A stretch of 64,000 bases of DNA from Mesostigma viride (GCA_009746045.1 RPFO01001162.1:251001-315000), one strand, 5' to 3'. Positions 1 through 10,733 are shown, counted from the first letter of the stretch. Numbers and translations are program-made. The notes: generated by a model from the letters alone, not told the origin.

Positions 1-166
1 GTGGATCCCTTAAACTCAGTCACACAAGGCCTAGCATGGAAAATGACAGAGCCATCTGCTGCTTGCTTGTGCTTGCACACGAACTTAAGTCTTAGGTGCT
101 TGCTCCCATTGGGCTTACGCTCTAAGGGAGTGACTGGAGGTGTGTGGGTGGGACTACGTGGATCTG

Positions 167-425
167 GAATCGGTGTTCTCTGAACGTAGTTTCTTTATAA
201 CAGATGAGAATGAACGCCGCTATGTGAGTGGTACTACGGGACGGTGGGCCTTGGGCTGGACCGGTTCCATGAGTTAGAATTAGTTGGCCAGTTTTGTATG
301 GCCATTTCTAGTTCGTTAAGTTAAGTAGCAATTAAGTTACTGTTGCTGACGGCTCATGAGGCGAGCCCGGGCTGCGCCGCCCTAAAGTGCCATTTGCACG
401 ATGTTCTAGGTCTCTTTTTCTTGTC
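167..425. repeat. Dispersed repeat R, copy 1
   Basis: A 259-bp block that recurs almost perfectly at 1549-1807; the one mismatch I see is G/A within ggctgcgccg / ggctacgccg. No reading frame in it is convincing. The downstream contexts differ: this copy runs into unique sequence, the other into a pyrimidine-rich tract. It is probably the terminal or untranslated part of a transposable element whose family I cannot name. Confidence 0.85.
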
Positions 426-1427
426 ATCGGATGTATGGGGTATGGGTATGGCGGATTACAAGAAATTTAATGCTGCCCTAATCGCGTCAGCCTATTTGGC
501 TGGCGGTGGCCGATTAGAGATGGCGCGTGACTGACATAGCTTGAACAGTCACGTGACTGTGAAAAAGAAATTAAAATTACCCTCGTCGGTTTTCTCCCCG
601 CAGCTGGGTTCTTGGCCGACGAGAGACTATAAAATACTTCGCGTTTGCCTGCGCGTGGCACCTGTACGGAACTCTGAAACCATGAGTAAGATTTCCGTGC
701 CACGCTGCAGTGCCTACCGCTTTGCTGCGGAATGTCGCAGCAGGGTTGCAGTTCCTGACTGCTGACTGCCGAAGGAAGGGTGGTCGGGTTACTTCTAGTG
801 GGCACTGTGATGGACGACAAATCTGTCGGCCCTCGCGAAAGTAGAAAAATATTTACCAGCATCCGCTCTTATGGGTGCGTGAGGTCTCGGGAATGTGGTG
901 GGGACGAATTCCGGAATTATGCAATATTTCGATTCAGACCGAGACTTAAGGGGCCAGTTTAACAGACGGACCTGGGCCGGGCAGGACCAAATATTTTGGC
1001 CGGCCCAGTTGCGCTTGCGCTTTATCGGCCGCTGGGGTGTGTGATGAGAGCCTGCTCATCAACTAAAACCTGAAATATGGAAAGTTACTCCCCCAGGTGA
1101 CAACGTTGACAGTAATCGAGATATGGTGGCATCGGGTGTCGTCCTACAAGTTGTCGTCACGTTAGGGCGGCACTGGCCTTTGAGGGAGGTCCGTGATCGT
1201 TAAACGAGGCGTCTTCTTCCTTGTCTTTGCGTGCACATTCAACACCCTCTTTTACTGGCCGAGGGTGGAAGGCTGGGGGGGCCCTGCGAAGGGTTATCGT
1301 GCATGAGGCTCGCTACAGCCGCCGGCGATTGTAATGGTCGTGACCGTTGCGGCAGGGCAGCCTCGAGAGCCACTGAGCGAAAGTGGTTGGCGGAGCTTTG
1401 GAGATAAAGCACCAGGAAAGGGGGGTT
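426..1427. other. Unassigned sequence between repeats
   Basis: About 1 kb without a supportable gene. It contains one short imperfect hairpin (tgggccgg near 974 and ccggccca near 1001, separated by an AT-rich loop). Short ORFs on both strands show no domain or compositional sign of coding. Confidence 0.4.
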
Positions 1428-1551
1428 GGGTAACGAGAACTACAATCAATCATGAAATGGGTGCAGCGTGGCAGGCTCACTCATGGGTTCTGTAATTGCC
1501 CACTTATTGTTTTAATCAAATGTTGGTGGATTGGTAATAGTGGGAATAGAA
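1428..1551. repeat. Repeat F, copy 1
   Basis: A 124-bp block starting gggtaacgagaac that recurs at 1842-1965. Copy 2 runs straight into the truncated C3 pol, so F is the sequence just beyond the RT start of C3. Here it is joined instead to repeat R copy 2, giving the order F1-R2-F2. Confidence 0.8.
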
Positions 1552-1807
1552 TCGGTGTTCTCTGAACGTAGTTTCTTTATAACAGATGAGAATGAACGCC
1601 GCTATGTGAGTGGTACTACGGGACGGTGGGCCTTGGGCTGGACCGGTTCCATGAGTTAGAATTAGTTGGCCAGTTTTGTATGGCCATTTCTAGTTCGTTA
1701 AGTTAAGTAGCAATTAAGTTACTGTTGCTGACGGCTCATGAGGCGAGCCCGGGCTACGCCGCCCTAAAGTGCCATTTGCACGATGTTCTAGGTCTCTTTT
1801 TCTTGTC
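1549..1807. repeat. Dispersed repeat R, copy 2
   Basis: Second copy of the 259-bp repeat. It is followed by a long pyrimidine tract ending ttgtttctag just before repeat F, which resembles a 3' splice site on the plus strand. Whether a transcript uses it cannot be judged. Confidence 0.8.
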
Positions 1808-1841
1808 CCGCCCTCCCTCCCTCTTCTTGTGTTTGTTTCTA

Positions 1842-1965
1842 GGGTAACGAGAACTACAATCAATCATGAAATGGGTGCAGCGTGGCAGGCTCACTCATGG
1901 GTTCTGTAATTGCCCACTTATTGTTTTAATCAAATGTTGGTGGATTGGTAATAGTGGGAATAGAA
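1842..1965. repeat. Repeat F, copy 2
   Basis: Second copy of the 124-bp block. On the minus strand it overlaps the last ~24 codons of the C3 pol frame, so it marks the point where C3 is truncated. Confidence 0.8.
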
Positions 1966-4267
1966 CCACCCATTCATCCATAGCCTTTCTAAAAGCTTCA
2001 ACCCACTTAGTGAAACCTTCCTGAGTTTGACAGTCCTGGACAATCTGCTCATAGGAGAGGGGAGACATTTTTGCAACATCATATTTTCCCAATCCAAATG
2101 CTTTAGGGTGCAGTTTCTGACTGTGCACCAAATCTGCCACACGTGGCTCGTGCCCAGGTGCATACTTTGGTGCAACAAATTTGACAGTGGCTGGCTGTGT
2201 GTCAACCAAAGTCTGGAGTGGTACCTGAAAATGATCAAGTGACACCCCACCCAGGCCCTGTACCTCAAGCCTATCACAAGAGATGGTGACACCTGGGTAA
2301 GAAATAAATGGATCACCCAACAAAGCATTTCCTGTGTATCCTTCCAGTACCTGAAAAGGTGTGGGGATACCAAGAATGTTTAAGGTAACCTGACCTTTAA
2401 CAGTCAAGCTAGCCTGCCCAGAGAAATCAGCCACCCGTTGCCAAGGGGAAGGCTCTAACTCTAGGTGTGGTACAGCCAATGCACTGATGATGCTAACCTG
2501 AGCTTGGGTGTCAACTGCGACTAGAGCTGGATTGTTGTCGCTGTGACCTGCCCTACTCACTTTGGCTGACCCTGCAGCAGTGTGAGCTTTGGCTCTATGC
2601 GCTGCTTGCAGTATGCGGACCGCTTCTGCTAGCCCATGTTTGGACACGGTAGGTATGGGTTGAGCTGGTACCGCTGAAGGTGTGCTGTCTTGCTGACCAC
2701 CTTCTTGGTTAGTGCCCTCATTGACAGGTGGTCTAACCTGCTGTGGCTGGCTAGGCTCACTGAGGGTGACCTGGGGTGCACATGTGTTGTGGCTATCACA
2801 CTCACCAGTGTGTGTTCCAAACAACCACTCACTGGGTACTCCAGATATACCAGGCAACTGTACTGAGCTGTCGACCATCAGCTCTTCCTCCTCTGCCACG
2901 TCTGACAGTGGAGTGTAATACAATTTAATCCTGTGAGGTGAGCACTTGTGCACATGCCCAGTGTCATTGTGTTTCACATGCACAGTCTTGCCTGTGCTGG
3001 AAAACTTAAGGATAGTGGCTGGGCCTAACCATGTCCCAACCTTCCCTAGCCCTGACTCCTTATAGAAGAGAACTGTGTCCCCTTCCTTGAAGGAGGGGCG
3101 TGGATGCTTGGCATCCTTGGCTGCCAATCTGCTGGCAGCGTGGGCACGCTGTGCATTGTACACAGCTAGTACCTCAGGTGGGTATATCCCAGCCTGTAAC
3201 CCATCTGGTGTGATAATACCATAGGGTGTCTGCAGGAGTGGTCGTCTATTGAGTATCTGGCATATCTTAGTAGCCCACAGTGCCCTATCAGCGTATGACC
3301 CACTGTCAGCTAACAGGTTCTCACCTTCTTTGGCTACCAAGGTTTTGATAGACCTAATTGCCCTCTCAATGATACCTTGTCTCTCATGATCTTCTAGCCC
3401 AGCCAGGTCTATAGCTTCACAGCCCTCTGCCCCAGCAAGGCAACTAAATTGCTGATCTAACAGCAGTGCTTCTACTGGGTAGTACCTGGCTTGTGCTATT
3501 AATATAGCTCTGTGCAACTGAGACTTGTCCATACCAGGGAGAGGTTCTATTGCTGTGTACCTGGACCATGCGTCCTTTAAAGCCAGATAGGGCTGTCCCT
3601 TAATATGGAACACATCCCCGACCACTCTGCCCTTGCACTTAGGTGGTGTAGCTACATGCCACTTGGGTGGTTTAGGTGCATACATTTGGCAGTGCTGACA
3701 GTGTTTTCTGATCAGCTGACATGCCTTCCTGAGTGCCGTACCTCCCAATGCAGCTGCTACCACCTCTGCACATGTCTCATGACCATACAGTAAGTGCAGT
3801 TGCAATGCCAGCTCCTCATAACTGATGTTACTAAGAGCTTGGGTCATGACCCTGGACACCTTGGGTATCAAGGAGGTGAACCTGGGTTCACTGTCAGAGG
3901 TTTCTGTGTAATACTTCAACACTTTGCCAACCTTGCTTACAGCCTTGACAGCTGAGCATGAAGGTGGAGAGTGAGAGGTAACAGAGTTAACTTGACATCC
4001 TGTCAACATCCTCCCATCCTGTGTCCCTGCCTGGGCAGTGGAGCTGGATATTGGGTGGTGTAGGGGACACGACTCATCATGACACGTGTGAGGGTGTGAG
4101 GACTTACATTTAGGGGGCTGCCACGGCTCCTTGGTGCACTTGGCGGGGTCCCCGTGAGGCGGTCCCAGGCACTTGTGGCAGAGCACCTCCAGGTGCGGCA
4201 GGTGCTCCTTGTGTTTGTGGCACTTGTCCTTGCTGTGTCCACGACGCCCACAACGCACACATTTCAC
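1895..4267 (-). pseudogene. C3 copia-like pol, truncated: knuckle, integrase, protease, RT start
   Basis: Polyprotein fragment of a Ty1/copia-like retrotransposon on the minus strand (790 codons). In order: a CCHC knuckle at the N-terminus (CVRCGRRGHSKDKC); an HHCC integrase zinc domain (LYGHETC ... CQHC); a DDE-type core whose aspartates are read from DVFHIKG and LLLDQQF and whose glutamate is in GIIERAIRS; then a retropepsin-like domain (AVDTQAQVSII, later NALLGDPFIS); then only the first ~70 residues of RT. The frame ends where repeat F begins, so RT and RNase H are missing. The protease lies after the integrase, unlike standard copia (protease-integrase-RT), and its active-site triad reads D-T-Q instead of D-T/S-G. 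C1 has the same order, which argues against a local rearrangement. A decayed partial copy is likely. Confidence 0.8.
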
Positions 4268-4563
4268 ATCCTTCTTGGGGGTGGAGGACCCAGCCCCAGA
4301 AGACTTGTTAGCGTTCCCCCCTGGGGGGATGACCTACCCTTCCCCTTCCCCTGCCCCTTGCCCTTGCCCTTGCCCTTGCCCTTGCCCTTGCCCTTGCCCT
4401 TGCTCTTAACAAACTGACTCATAAGAGTCTTCACCTCCCCTAGCGTCACAGGACGCTTGTCCTTGGCCTTCCTGGCCTTACCCTCCTCATCTGATTCCTC
4501 CCCCCGGCCCGCTTGACAGCAGGGGGGGAAGAGGTAGAGGGGGGAGGGGCTGAGTCCTGACAC
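4264..4563 (-). CDS. C3 gag C-terminal Lys-Gly repeat linker
   Basis: Short frame joining the gag core to the CCHC knuckle. It encodes an alternating Lys-Gly run of about ten pairs, produced by a (CCCTTG)n hexanucleotide array on the plus strand at about 4340-4405. A basic linker beside the nucleocapsid knuckle fits RNA binding. The frame differs from those on either side, so C3 has frameshifts here or the hexamer array has slipped. Confidence 0.5.
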   Translation of the reverse strand: MSGLSPSPLYLFPPCCQAGRGEESDEEGKARKAKDKRPVTLGEVKTLMSQFVKSKGKGKGKGKGKGKGKGQGKGKGRSSPQGGTLTSLLGLGPPPPRRM

Positions 4564-5456
4564 AGTGGACCCAGGGCTAGCTTAACATAATCGAGAGCCT
4601 CTTTCATCGACTCCCAATGGGTGGCCAAGCCTGTGGTGATCATGGCAAAGGTGTTACGATCAAGGTTAAGCTTCTCGAGCAGGGAATGAACAAGCCACTT
4701 GTGATCTAGCTTGCTAACCTCGGGGTGGGCCTTCACTGCAAGTTCCCACTTCTTGATCTCTGCTACATAGTTCTGAGTTTCTACCTTATAGGTTTTCACC
4801 CAGTTAAACGCAGAGTACATGTCAACAGTGGTGGGAGCAGACAGCAGGTCATGCAGATCACGCAGAAAATTCTCCCATGGCTCCCTACCCTGTGTATCCT
4901 GCCACCTGGGATACCTTTGCTGATATATGGATACCAAGTGCTGGATGGAGGGATTGGATTGGTGGAAGAAATCACCCTGCATGAGTGCCCCAAACCAGTT
5001 CTTGATATTCAGCTCCTCCCTAGCGAGCTTGAGAGAGAGAAGAAGCTGAGCACCCTGCTGCCTAGTATACCCCTCTGGCAGCCCCCTCACCATAATCCTG
5101 TCAATTGGCCTATGCTCGTTATAGACTGGCCAATCCTGAGAGGGGAAGAGGGAGAGGGAGAAGAAGACCTGCCTGGGGATGTAGCAGCATTGGCAGTGTT
5201 GGGATGCTAGGTGAGACCTGTGAGGGCCTGCTACGCGTGGCTGGCTGCACTGGGGGGTTAGGTGCCTGCACAACATGTGCTGGTGAAGATGACATGTCCA
5301 TGCCCCCCTGCACACCCTGACTCTGTGCCTGCCTCTTGCGTGCCCTAGCTGCCTCCCATTGCTCAAAGGTAGGGGTGAGAGAAACATCACTATCCTCACT
5401 GCTAGATGAGCTTGTCTGCTGCACGTCCCCCCCCTGCTGGCTACCTGTCTGTACAC
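4446..5456 (-). pseudogene. C3 gag capsid-like region
   Basis: From about residue 110 the frame reads as a helical gag capsid: DWPVYNEHRPIDRIMVRGLPEGY, then WENFLRDLHDLLSAP, NYVAEIKKWELAVKAH and VHSLLEKLNLDRNTFAMI. The tryptophan and leucine spacing resembles copia gag (UBN2-like) and corresponds to C1 gag. The first ~100 residues are cysteine and histidine rich and look out of frame. Just upstream of the core the minus strand has a strong pyrimidine tract ending CTCTCAG before GATTGG, so a small intron or a frameshift may join this to the acidic N-terminal frame at 5119-5598. Confidence 0.6.
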
Positions 5457-5598
5457 GCAACCAAGTGGGGAGATACATACTTGCTTGCTGCATGCACACC
5501 CGGTGCAACGTCTGCACCATCTCCACCATCGTGGCCAGATTCACCCTGATCTTCTTGCCTCGCAGCAAGGTCTGCAGGGCGGGAGGAGTGCCTCGCAC
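5119..5598 (-). pseudogene. C3 gag N-terminal acidic segment
   Basis: Low-complexity but coding-like frame with SSSSSEDSDVSLTPTFEQW and a proline-rich tail. It overlaps the capsid-like frame in another phase. It probably precedes the capsid region in the original gag. Confidence 0.4.
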
Positions 5599-7120
5599 AT
5601 CCTCCTGGTCATCGGCTCAATCGAGGGTTGATCGAGCAAATGATAGATGATCGCACACAACAGGCTGGTGTGTTCAGCCAACCTGTCGTCCAGCCTCTCG
5701 CTGGCCACCCCTTGGATACCCTGGGCGCAGCGCTGGACTGCGCGCCAAAGGGTTGGCTCACGGAGTGAGACGACGTCATCCCCAGGGATGCGTGCCTCGG
5801 CTGTCTCCATGGCCACATCCTCCTCCCCTGGGGGAGATGGATGATCCCTTGCCACGGCCTGGGCCGTGGCAGGTCCCTTGCCGGCCCTGCCGGGGGCTTG
5901 GGACTGCGATGGGGGTGCCGAAGCACCCGCCTTCGCGGGGGGTGGGTGGTGATGGCGTTGGTGTTGTCGGCTGATGCCGACGGTGCCGACTCAGCGGCGG
6001 GGTGTCGTGGGAGGCGGCTGGCGCTTGCCCTCCGCCCGCCTAGGGGTCGCTGCCGCTGTCGCTGTCGCTGCTGCTGTCGCTGTCGCTGTCGCTGCCACCA
6101 CTGGAGAAGACGGGGCGCCCACCGGTGCTGCAGTCTTGGATGCCGCGGCCGGCAAGGTCGCCGCCGACGCCGGGGGCGACACAGTTGCAGCCAGCTGCTG
6201 CGACGCAGTCGATGTCGCTGCCGAACCAGGGGATGCCGTCGCAGGTCCCCAGCCGACTGGCACGACAGGTGGCATCCTTGGCATCTCCTCGGCCGGCCGA
6301 GGTGGCTTGGCCACCACCGTGGCCGCTGCCACCTGGCGAGCCTCCGAATACATGTCGAGAGCAGTTACTCCTTGTCTCACGGCCAAGAAGTACAGCCGGA
6401 TCAGAATCGCAACCTGAACATGCGAAAAACGACAATGGACGTCCTCCGGGAGCTCGGCCGCCACCGCCTGAACCGCGAACTTGGTCAGGACGAAGCCGCC
6501 AGGGAGGGTACTCTGCTGGCGGAGTCGCCAGCCGTCGAAAGGCAAAAATTTGGTGCATTACGCACCGGGATCTTGAAGGGGAGCTGGCCCCAACCGTCAA
6601 CATAAACCTCACCTGCGTCCTGGGACGCAGGGGTCGGGTTCGCGCCGAGGCTCATGCCTGCCAGCGCCCTCCCGACAGAGGTGTTGCCAGACGATGACCT
6701 CGTCTGGCCGGAGGTCACCTCTCTCCTAGGAGAGGGTGAAGCCTCCCCCTCCTCCATAGAGGAGGAATCCTCTTCCACCTGTCGCCCTGGGGCGGGTGGC
6801 ATGAGGTGCGGGGCAACCTCGGACTCGTTGCGAGTCCCGGTGCCCCTGTTCCCCTGGGGGGCAGAATCCTCGGCATCGACAGCTTCACGCTGCCGGCGAG
6901 GGGTGTCCGCCACCACCATGCGGTAGGTGACATTTTCGTCACGCTCCCGCGGTGGGGAACTGCGAGGAGAAATTCTCCTCTGAGACGCCGTGAAAGGCAG
7001 TCTCGTGGTAATGGGGGGCTCCCGGTTAGTGGGAGGCCGACCCCGACCGTTTCCTGCCCCTCCCCGCTGAAGGGTGGGGCGGACATTGTTGTTCTTAGCA
7101 TCCGAGTTCTTCGGCGCCAT
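5541..7120 (-). pseudogene. C3 gag N-terminal region, frameshifted
   Basis: Three overlapping minus-strand frames (6485-7120, 5991-6545, 5541-5855) appear to be one decayed N-terminal region. The first starts at an ATG (MAPKNSDAKNNNV) and is basic, Pro/Ser rich and disordered. The second holds VHCRFSHVQVAILIRLYFLAVRQGV and then an Ala/Thr run encoded by CTGTCG-type repeats near 6050-6100. The third contains DDRLAEHTSLLCAIIYHLLDQ. No domain beyond a general gag-like composition is recognised. Position upstream of the capsid and knuckle is the main reason for the call. Confidence 0.4.
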
Positions 7121-7195
7121 GTCTAATCCAAGTTAGATAGTCTAGGAATTAATATTGGCCGGCGTTGATTCTGTAGGGAATTTTAATTGCAGCAA

Positions 7196-7350
7196 ACAGA
7201 ATCGATTCTGACCAATCACGTTCCTTAGTTAGTACATTTTGCGAGACCAATCACGTGCCTTAGTACATTTTGCGAGATTTGGCGAGCGAACGCCGGCCAA
7301 TCACGTTCCTTAGTACATTTCACGGAGTGCATTTCACGAAGTACATTTCA
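7196..7350. promoter_or_regulatory. CCAAT / CACGT repeat cluster upstream of C3 gag
   Basis: Three degenerate tandem copies of ccaatcacgt(tcc/gcc)ttagtacattt, about 48 bp apart, just upstream of the C3 gag start. Each carries a CCAAT box and an ACGT core, one of them a CACGTG E/G-box. This is consistent with a U3 or leader promoter of C3. Function is inferred from motif content only. Confidence 0.4.
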
Positions 7351-7426
7351 TGAAATGCCGAGGTAGCCATGTCTTCTTGCTAAGTTGCAAAATTGTGGCT
7401 GTTTGTGCGATTAGTGTCAAGGTCAG

Positions 7427-7990
7427 GTGCACATTGAGCTATCCGGACTAGTGGCCGACATGGCGGTCGAAACGGAAGGTGTGCTATGGCTTTGCTGGGA
7501 CATAATCGTGGCTATCTGCTTCCTGGCTTTCGGTATCATGGTGATGGGACACCATGGGAAGCGCAAGTTCGCAGCCATAGTGCTAAGCGGCAGCACCCAT
7601 GCCGGCAGCCTAGTGACCGACGAGACGTTCGACTGTAAGTGCGGCCACGAGTGCATGAAGCCCATTAGAATATCACATCTCCAGGCATTGCGAAGCGCCT
7701 GGTTTTCGCCCGGGCGGAAGCAAGAGGACAGGAAGGCGGCGATAAAGCAGCAGCTGCACCAGGGGGGGTACGACGCCATAACCACGATGTCGTCATCTAC
7801 TCGTCACAAGTTCGTTCATGGCGCTGGTTTTCGGTTCGTTCTCGACGGGGGAGTCAAGGATATGAACACAGGGTTTGTGACCCCTTTTCACTTTCGCGTT
7901 TGCGAGGCGGCCTTCAGGCACTGCGCCCCACGTTTAGCACTGCGCCCCACGATTAGCAACCACGTTTGGAACTCGTCGGACCACCTGTGA
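7427..7990 (+). CDS. Unrecognised protein piece with Cys cluster
   Basis: A 187-codon frame with one hydrophobic stretch (WLCWDIIVAICFLAFGIMVMG) and a cysteine motif CKCGHEC followed by a charged R/K/Q-rich helix. Short Cys-x-Cys clusters followed by such helices occur in N-terminal regions of some eukaryotic transposon proteins, but I cannot assign a family. Another frame, 7967-8100, reads coding-like (VKLITFDDVLAGLSIACEHY), and then a plausible intron follows (donor ctgcg/gtaaga near 8107, acceptor tttcacag at 8299). A decayed multi-exon gene or transposon ORF is likely. Confidence 0.35.
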   Translation: MHIELSGLVADMAVETEGVLWLCWDIIVAICFLAFGIMVMGHHGKRKFAAIVLSGSTHAGSLVTDETFDCKCGHECMKPIRISHLQALRSAWFSPGRKQEDRKAAIKQQLHQGGYDAITTMSSSTRHKFVHGAGFRFVLDGGVKDMNTGFVTPFHFRVCEAAFRHCAPRLALRPTISNHVWNSSDHL

Positions 7991-8344
7991 AACTAATCAC
8001 ATTTGATGATGTGCTGGCGGGCCTGAGCATCGCATGTGAGCATTACTTCGAGCAGGGCTCAACAAGCTCGATGCGCCAACTCAACCCGAAGAAGCCCTAA
8101 GCTGCGGTAAGACATATATTTGTGTGGATGGCTCTTGATATCATGCTGAATTTCTAGTCTTCTCTAGGTGGACAGTTCATGTGCAGCCATACAGGTCATC
8201 CATGTGTGTTTTAACCATGTTGCATGTGCCACATATATTATGAGCAGTATTTACTAAGTGTGCTGGAGTCGTTGTTGCATGCTTGTTGTATTTCACAGGT
8301 TCACGCCTGCATGAACGCATCGTTGATACTAATGATTATTCATA

Positions 8345-9412
8345 TTGCATGACTGTTCTATTGGGGACGCCGCGCTTGATGTCACAACGTGGCTGAAAGG
8401 GTGCATCCACCGCGACTTTGGCCGGTGGGTGAAATCGATGGACGCATTTCCGAAGAAGCCAGCCGCGGGCCACACCCATGGCGCGGGCGTGGGCGCGGGC
8501 GGGGGCGGGGGCGGGGGAGAAGGCGCGGGTGCGGGCGCGGGCGCCACCCAAGGCGCGGGCGCGGGCGCGGGCCCGGGCGGGGGCGGGGGCGGGGGCGCAG
8601 GCGCCGGCGCGGGTGCGGGCGCGGGCGCCACCGCCGACTTGGATGATGAGCCAGCAACCGAAGCCGAGAGGGAGAGGCACCGCTCTTCGAAGGTGTTCGA
8701 TCTCGAAGTGTTTTGGGGGCCGGATATGACCGTGTATGTCCGCTGGCGCCTAGCCGCATCGGAGACGTTGGTAAATGCACCGGTGAACAAGTGGCAGCCC
8801 ACAGGGCCTAATGGCGAGGCTTGTGACGGGGTCACGCCCATTGGGTACACCCTGCAGGGAGATCCTGTCTATGGGTGCCTCCTCATAGAGCGTGGCAAGG
8901 CCCCCAAAGGAAGTCCTGGTCTAGTGCCGCTTTTTGAATGGGACGAGGGCGGTGCCAGGAGATGTACCTGCGCTAGCCTTCACAGCCTTTTTCCCGACAT
9001 CGTCGCCGCTGAGAAGCAGCAGTTGCTGGACGGATGGATTGAGCAGGTGCCAAAGTCCGTGGAGGATGTGCGTGCCAACAACGAGAATCTGTTCGACATC
9101 ATGGAGCAAAAGCTCAAAGAGAAGCGTGAACTGCAAGCGAACAAGGCGGTACCCTTACCGCTGCGATCTGCAGGCGACCAGTCGGTTGCGCGGGCAACAC
9201 GAGCACTGAGGCTGCCCATAAAACAAGTCATCTCACACGTCGCTTGCCCTGCCCCGCGAGATTCAAGCGCAGATCAACCGCGCATGTGCGCCTGCTGCGC
9301 GAGGGAGCACATCAACGGCAACGCCCGCTTAATTGCGCACACTGATTTCCGGCAGGCACACCTTCAAGGTGAATGGAAGCCTCATACGACGCGGCGACCT
9401 ACTCGTTGTTAA
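8345..9412 (+). CDS. Unrecognised protein piece, Gly-Ala repeat
   Basis: A 355-codon frame. Residues ~45-97 are an almost pure Gly/Ala run from a (GGCGCGGGC)-type array that is open in several frames on both strands, so only the flanks are informative. The C-terminal half looks like a real soluble protein (KVFDLEVFWGPDMTVYVRW; FPDIVAAEKQQLLDGWIEQV) and ends with a small cysteine motif MCACCAREHINGNARL. The next frame (9333-9668) continues coding-like with GDLLVVKRPAVTCGQG and SWTGQFSRVTLGG, so a frameshift probably splits one protein. No family recognised. Confidence 0.4.
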   Translation: MHDCSIGDAALDVTTWLKGCIHRDFGRWVKSMDAFPKKPAAGHTHGAGVGAGGGGGGGEGAGAGAGATQGAGAGAGPGGGGGGGAGAGAGAGAGATADLDDEPATEAERERHRSSKVFDLEVFWGPDMTVYVRWRLAASETLVNAPVNKWQPTGPNGEACDGVTPIGYTLQGDPVYGCLLIERGKAPKGSPGLVPLFEWDEGGARRCTCASLHSLFPDIVAAEKQQLLDGWIEQVPKSVEDVRANNENLFDIMEQKLKEKRELQANKAVPLPLRSAGDQSVARATRALRLPIKQVISHVACPAPRDSSADQPRMCACCAREHINGNARLIAHTDFRQAHLQGEWKPHTTRRPTRC

Positions 9413-9631
9413 GCGGCCAGCCGTCACCTGCGGGCAGGGAATGCCGTGGGTACCACACATGCTGGTGAAGGTCCTTGATCTGGAAGGCGATCGCACGGAG
9501 CGTGACAGCATTGTCGCCTCTCCGTACTACGCACCGTCGTGGACGGGCCAGTTTTCTAGAGTGACATTAGGTGGCGGCAGCGCAGGGATGATGGTCCCCA
9601 TTTCTGATGTACACCTCTGCAGCACTGGACA

Positions 9632-10291
9632 GTGGGCAGTACGGCAGAGGTGCACCAGCCTGAGCTGATCAGTACCGGCAAACTGTCAGCTGCCACGGTG
9701 GCGGCGTTGAAAGAGCACCCGCAGATTGACTTTGAGCATTACAAGACTGCCACCGCCGCCAGGGCAGCAGCAAAGGATGACTGCAATGCCTACTTTGCCG
9801 AGCATGCAGCACGTGCGCATATCGGGATGCGCCTGTGTGCCCTGTTTCCGGGGACAGCGAGGAAGAGGGAGCGCTTCCATGGCTGGGTCACTAAGGTTCA
9901 GGAAAGGGGAGGTCACCTGCTCATCAAGGCGATGTGGGCTGATGGGCAGTATGAGGACTATCATGCCCTGGCGGAGGTGACGCAGTTCGTGTGCGGCTGC
10001 CCACACCCAGTCGAGGCATTTGGCCGCGCTCGCTTCTTTCCACAGGAGGCTGGCACCGTGAACGCAGGTGATGGCACCCACATGGACGATGCCGTCCCTG
10101 CTGTGCACAGTGACAGTGAAGGCGGGGAGGAGGAGGAAGAGGGAGAGGAAGAGGGGAAGAAAGAGGGGGAGGAGGAGGGGGAGGAGGAGGGAGAGGGGGA
10201 GGGGAGGGGGAGGGAGAATGGGAGGGGGAGGGGGAGGAGGAACAGGGAGAGGGAGAGGGAGAGGAGGATGCGGAATGGGAGCCGGGGATGA
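9632..10291 (+). CDS. Unrecognised protein piece, SH3-like segment and acidic tail
   Basis: The N-terminal 130 residues look coding (PQIDFEHYKTATAARAAAKDD), then a segment GMRLCALFPGTARKRERFHGW ... MWADGQYEDYHALAEV, whose GW(V) and D-G-x-Y-E-D-Y pattern resembles a Tudor/SH3-like fold. After residue ~165 the frame becomes poly-Glu/Gly and then poly-Arg, encoded by a 150-bp pure purine tract (about 10118-10270). It is probably the C-terminal part of the same decayed gene as the two preceding pieces. Function unknown. Confidence 0.4.
   Translation: MGSTAEVHQPELISTGKLSAATVAALKEHPQIDFEHYKTATAARAAAKDDCNAYFAEHAARAHIGMRLCALFPGTARKRERFHGWVTKVQERGGHLLIKAMWADGQYEDYHALAEVTQFVCGCPHPVEAFGRARFFPQEAGTVNAGDGTHMDDAVPAVHSDSEGGEEEEEGEEEGKKEGEEEGEEEGEGEGRGRENGRGRGRRNRERERERRMRNGSRG
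10118..10270. repeat. Purine-rich GA tract
   Basis: About 150 bp of nearly uninterrupted G and A on the plus strand, made of GAGGAG / GAGGGG units. Such mirror-like polypurine tracts can form triplex DNA. It explains the acidic and then basic tails of the overlapping frames. Confidence 0.7.
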
Positions 10292-10733
10292 CTGGTAGAT
10301 GAGACGGTGCCATCTACCGGCGCATGGAATGAAGTGGTACACAAGTTTACTCATGCCTCATGGTTATCGGCAAGTAGAGCATGCACGCCTGGCCTAGTTG
10401 CATTTAAATCAATGAGTTGAGTTTGGAGAGGCTGCATTTTGCTTGGATGAAAAATGTGTTAGCATGGCCAAACTTTTATGGCTTGTAGCCAAATCCTCTT
10501 GGGGTATGCAGTGTACTAGCGGTGTGCAATTGCGATAGGATTCCTGTCTTGTAGCGATGTGGCCTCTCACCCTGCAGCCTGGTAGATGTGTTGGCATGCA
10601 GCCACCCATCATTGGTCATCCGATCTGGTGTGATTTGCATTTGCACACCTTGTATTAAGGCCATGATTTAATATTGTCTTGTTATTTTCAATGTGTATAT
10701 ATGCGAAAAGAGGCATAATATGCTCATATATAG

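Noticed and set aside
8336-8850. Long minus-strand and alternative plus-strand ORFs over the GGCGCG array
   Set aside because: All come from a G/C repeat that is open in several frames; they are Arg/Pro/Ala low-complexity with no flanking coding signal.
9686-10354. 222-aa Pro/Leu/Ser ORF on the minus strand
   Set aside because: It is the complement of the polypurine tract and of the better-supported plus-strand frame.
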